Positions 7,853-10,708 of a stretch of DNA of 10,708 nt are shown here, in pieces. The stretch is from contig MU277733.1 of the NCBI GenBank assembly GCA_022385805.1, positions 170,014 to 180,721 on the forward strand, in the 5' to 3' direction. This DNA is from Pilatotrama ljubarskyi. Taxonomy: Eukaryota > Basidiomycota > Agaricomycetes > Polyporales > Polyporaceae. A program made the translations under genes and the position numbers. Within the stretch, counting starts at the first letter, position 1. Each line of letters begins with the position of its first letter. The notes beneath the pieces were generated by a model that searched no databases, was not told the origin of the DNA, and worked only from the letters and a program-made list of their open reading frames with translations.

Positions 7853-8586
7853 ATGCTTTTCCGGAGACGAGGCTGGGATTGATGAACCCGCTTGGACTGT
7901 GTATGCCGTGACATTCGCAGTGGGCTTGTGCGTCACCGGTGTATGATACCCAGTGTTTGAGGGTGCGCCGCAATGGCGTGCATGTATGTTTTCTCCGTTC
8001 GGCCTCATCTGTGTATGTCTACTTCTTGCGTTAGTGAGTAGCTCACGTGTGCCAGTGGGTATGGGCGATGTTGGCACCGCCTGGAGAACGAGCTCACCCA
8101 GCTTCGTCTTTGTCCCCGGGGTCGTCCCATTTGACGTTGGCATAGCTCCACTCGACTGGTGAGTGCGAAGTTGATATATGAAGGGCCGAAGGAGGATTCG
8201 TTACGAGCCGTCCAGGAGCACACGAAGTCCAGTCAGTGTGGTCCTTGCGAATGCCATGACCCTAGGGGCATCCCACGGAACCACGCATGTGTACAGAAGG
8301 GCGGTCATGGGATCATGGAGGTATGAGAGGCTGAACTCTGCTCTGAGCCCGTCGCCCGACGACTCCTCCGGATTCTTGGAGGGGCGGACATGTGGGCGTC
8401 GGTCGTGACGTGGATCTTACCGACAGTGAGAAAAGATGGGCGTTTTGGCCAAGAGCATACTATTCTGCATCTGCACATGGTTTCATGTGAGACGGACCTC
8501 GAGGGTAGACAGTTGGGGCCAGGGGCAGAATAGGCGGTACTACCAACTATTACCAGACCAGCCGCAGTCGATAGCTCGTCCGGCAC
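7853..8586. other. Intergenic stretch with no recognised gene
   Basis: This follows the stop of the seven-transmembrane gene. Open frames on both strands (for example minus 7652-8143, which overlaps the end of the preceding gene, and plus 8178-8408) are short and resemble no protein I know. No clear polyadenylation signal, repeat or transposon end was seen. The far end may include decayed first-exon sequence of the following pseudogene, but it cannot be aligned by eye. Confidence 0.45.
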
Positions 8587-9515
8587 TAGTGTCATGTGAG
8601 CGTAGGCTTGAACGACGAGTGGGACTCCGACTCGTCCGACGTCAGATTTACCTGCAGTACTACGAAGAAGACCATAGGTGGCACTCCCTCACTTCGCAGA
8701 AGCACTCTTCCCGATGTCTCTTGATTGCAAGGTTCGAAGACAGCAGCACGCTTCAGCGGCTCCGAGTCCACACGGTAGCGTCAAGATGGTCACTCATTCG
8801 CCATGAATATCCTGTACTTGACGTTGAAGTACTTTGCCTGAGGTTCATCTTGCCGGCGCACGGTGGAAACGGCTTACACGGCGTGTTGCGACGTGCGATC
8901 TCGAGACGGTATGCTCTGTATAGCCTCTCAAAGAATGGCTGGGGACCGACTGTGGCCATCAGGGTCGCCGCAGCACTTTGAGCCAATGCCGGTTTGACCG
9001 AGTCTCTCCCATGGCTGTCTTCAGGTTTTAGCTGAGGACACCGGCGAGAACAGACATCCTCCCTATTGGAAGAAGACCGTAGGAAGCACAGCTGTGAGTC
9101 CCGAGGAAGCCGAATCAGCGCCATAACTGACCAGCATGCTTGCGGTTTGTACGCACCGTTCATAGATGCTCCACACCGCGTCGACGGATACGAGACCAAC
9201 GGTACCGAACACGAGCACTGCGCTAGGTTACAGCCGTCATTGACGTCGCAGTCTGCGATGTGAACTCCAGATTGATCGTGACAGCGTATGTAGATTTGTC
9301 TCTGAAGTACACGCTTCCACATGTTGGACAGGATTACGTACTGGACAGTTAACAACGGCATGCTTAAGAGGTGCGCTTCCTCGGGATCAGCACTCGAGTG
9401 TGCAAGCGTTGACGATGCGGCCATGCATACATACAGTGTCGTCGGAATCGCATTCCTCGTCACAGTAAGTCGGCGCTACGGCTTGCAAGTTGGATTAGAT
9501 ATAGCATATCGCTAA
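8587..9515 (+). pseudogene. Probable decayed DUF6534-like multi-pass membrane protein gene
   Basis: Peptides typical of agaricomycete DUF6534 proteins appear in family order in one plus-strand frame. They are QIYLQYYEEDHRW (8643-8681), STLQRLRVHTV and LIRH...PVLDVEVL (about 8740-8830), LSKNGWGPTVAI (about 8923-8958), then RFHMLDRITYWTVNNGML (about 9312-9365) and the weaker AFLVTVSRRY (about 9448-9477). The frame contains stops at 8979-8981, near 9052, and several between 9258 and 9306. The segment between about 8982 and 9300 is no longer recognisable. Hydrophobic helices expected of the family are broken by Arg and Ser substitutions. A degenerate intron, GTGAGCG...GACGTCAG, may precede QIYLQYY. 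A divergent but functional multi-exon gene is possible, though less likely. The family assignment is from memory of motif patterns. Confidence 0.5.
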
Positions 9516-10708
9516 TACACCTCCAGCAATTCAGCCCGATCATCAGCAAAAGCGCTTATGACAGCAGACGAGCCTCGAGGCATGTGGCCATTCACCCAAA
9601 AAGGCAGCGCGCTCCCAACGTATCCCAGGGTTTAGACGCCCGAGGTTGTATGGCAAGCACTTGCAAGTACTTGCACACTGCCGCGCGCACTCCGACGTCT
9701 TCCATGCTCTTGCACACCTCCCGACCACTCCTCGATGAAGCTCCTTCATGACGTCGTCCTCAAAGTCACTTGCCCTTTTTCTCCTTTCGGACAAGAAGCT
9801 CTCCGAATTCGAACTCCGCGCCGCCTTCCTCGACCTGCTCCGCTCGATGTCTACATAAACCAGCCTCGTCGACTTCCTCTCGCTCTAACGTGCCTCTCTT
9901 CTCACTTCCAATTCTCCTGGGTTTCCGTCTGGCTCCGCGATCTCTACAGCGCCTGTGACTCCTGTATGCGAGGGATCCATGAACGTCCACGGTCCTGGCT
10001 CGGACGACTGCGAGAAGGTTTCCCGCTGGGCCTCGTTGCGGACGTGGTGAGCTACACCCATGGAATCATCCGGCTATATGCGCTTTCTGAAACCATTCTC
10101 TGTTCAATTTCGTCGTCCTCGGGCCCCCTTCTGGTAAGTAATGTTCTTCTTGCCGCCTTTTACAGGTTTCCTGATGTCCTACTAGCGGTCTGTCCTTACT
10201 ATACCGCATACATCCCGTCACCGAGGCTGAGCCGGACAGTTCCACCACAAGGTATGTGTAGAACGCGTCACAGTCTGTTCTCGTTGACACACTGGTCTCG
10301 CGACAGCCTCGGAAGACACCCCGCCGACGTGTGCTTACCCGTCGTTAACGCGGTATGTCCATAGTTGCACAGCTGTGATTAGGGTGCTCATGAGCCTGTC
10401 GCTTGACTCAAGAGGTATCTGATGCAGCCCTTCGATCGACATTTTATCTATTGGTACACCTTTCACTCGCATTAAGTAGTTCTTTGCTGAGCGCCCTACT
10501 TGTAGCTGTTGTACTTCTGCGGACTTCAACGCGCGACGTCTGACGCCATGTGAGTACGATCGACCCAGTCTACATACCCGTAAGCGTAGCATGATCTATG
10601 TAACTATGTCATATTTTCCATCAATATAAACATGCATTCTCTTGTACTCTTCATGTGTGCTCCGGGAGCCCACTGTTAGGACGCGTGCCGTAGTCGGCGA
10701 GCAGACGG
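9516..10708. other. Unresolved stretch with coding-like scraps on both strands
   Basis: On plus, 9748-9858 encodes MTSSSKSLALFLLSDKKL and then a Leu-rich helix ending in TAA; the same frame continues to about 10136 through further stops (TAA 9886-9888 and TGA near 10048). A longer plus frame spans 9735-10364. On minus, the frame from about 9885 to 9543 is charged (SERRKRASDFEDDVMKELH). A second minus frame, 10592-10335, is also open. Opposite strands cannot both be coding, and none of these matches a family I know. GTAAGT at 10134 with TTTTACAG ending at 10165 has intron-like ends but is only 32 nt long. A perfect 14-nt palindrome, TGCAAGTACTTGCA, lies at 9662-9675. The likeliest reading is degraded genic sequence. 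Confidence 0.4.

Noticed and set aside
360..8047. The 13-mer GTGAGTAGCTCAC occurring near 360 and again near 8035
   Set aside because: A single shared 13-mer in 10 kb on two strands is expected by chance about once, and the flanks do not match.
8753..9463. 236-codon open frame on minus
   Set aside because: It is antisense to the DUF6534-like remnant, rich in Cys, Arg and Ser, with no recognisable domain. Family-like peptides are on the plus strand instead.

Overview
The window reads as nuclear DNA of a filamentous basidiomycete, probably an agaricomycete. Its genes are split by many short introns (52-89 nt) with GT(A/G)(A/C)GT donors and pyrimidine/AG acceptors. It holds a kynurenine aminotransferase of the fungal BNA3 type, a seven-transmembrane protein of a kind I associate with agaricomycetes, and a decayed gene resembling DUF6534 proteins. 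No prokaryotic signal, rRNA, tRNA or CRISPR array was seen. Taxon and family names come from recall, not from a search.

Layout. 1-1704: no confident gene; the first ~52 bases may be the acidic end of a CDS cut by the window edge. 1705-4390 (minus): a nine-exon kynurenine aminotransferase with a probable mitochondrial presequence. All fold-type-I PLP motifs are present, and the PLP lysine codon is split by an intron. 4391-6235: a long intergenic region between divergent genes, with no gene recognised. 6236-7852 (plus): a three-exon seven-transmembrane protein of 498 aa with a Ser/Thr-rich, potentially glycosylated N-terminus. 7853-8586: no gene. 8587-9515 (plus): a probable DUF6534-like pseudogene. 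9516-10708: a few coding-like scraps on both strands, none identifiable.

Main discovery. The last exon of the aminotransferase contains a 343-bp non-autonomous DNA transposon (1736-2078) with the hallmarks of a hAT-family MITE. It has perfect 15-bp terminal inverted repeats starting CAGTG and a perfect 8-bp target-site duplication, GCTGCAGG, on both sides. Five inward-facing copies of the subterminal octamer GGCCGACT lie inside it. The displaced original 3' end of the gene, encoding RLREFLV-stop, is still legible on the far side (1705-1735). Read through, the insertion replaces the last 7 residues with a 43-residue element-encoded tail. The TIR supplies a potential GT donor and the duplicated target supplies a CTGCAG acceptor. 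Removing that 348-nt segment by splicing would keep the frame and recover the original C-terminus with a single extra proline. This is the arrangement proposed for transposons that create introns, and it is the observation most worth testing.
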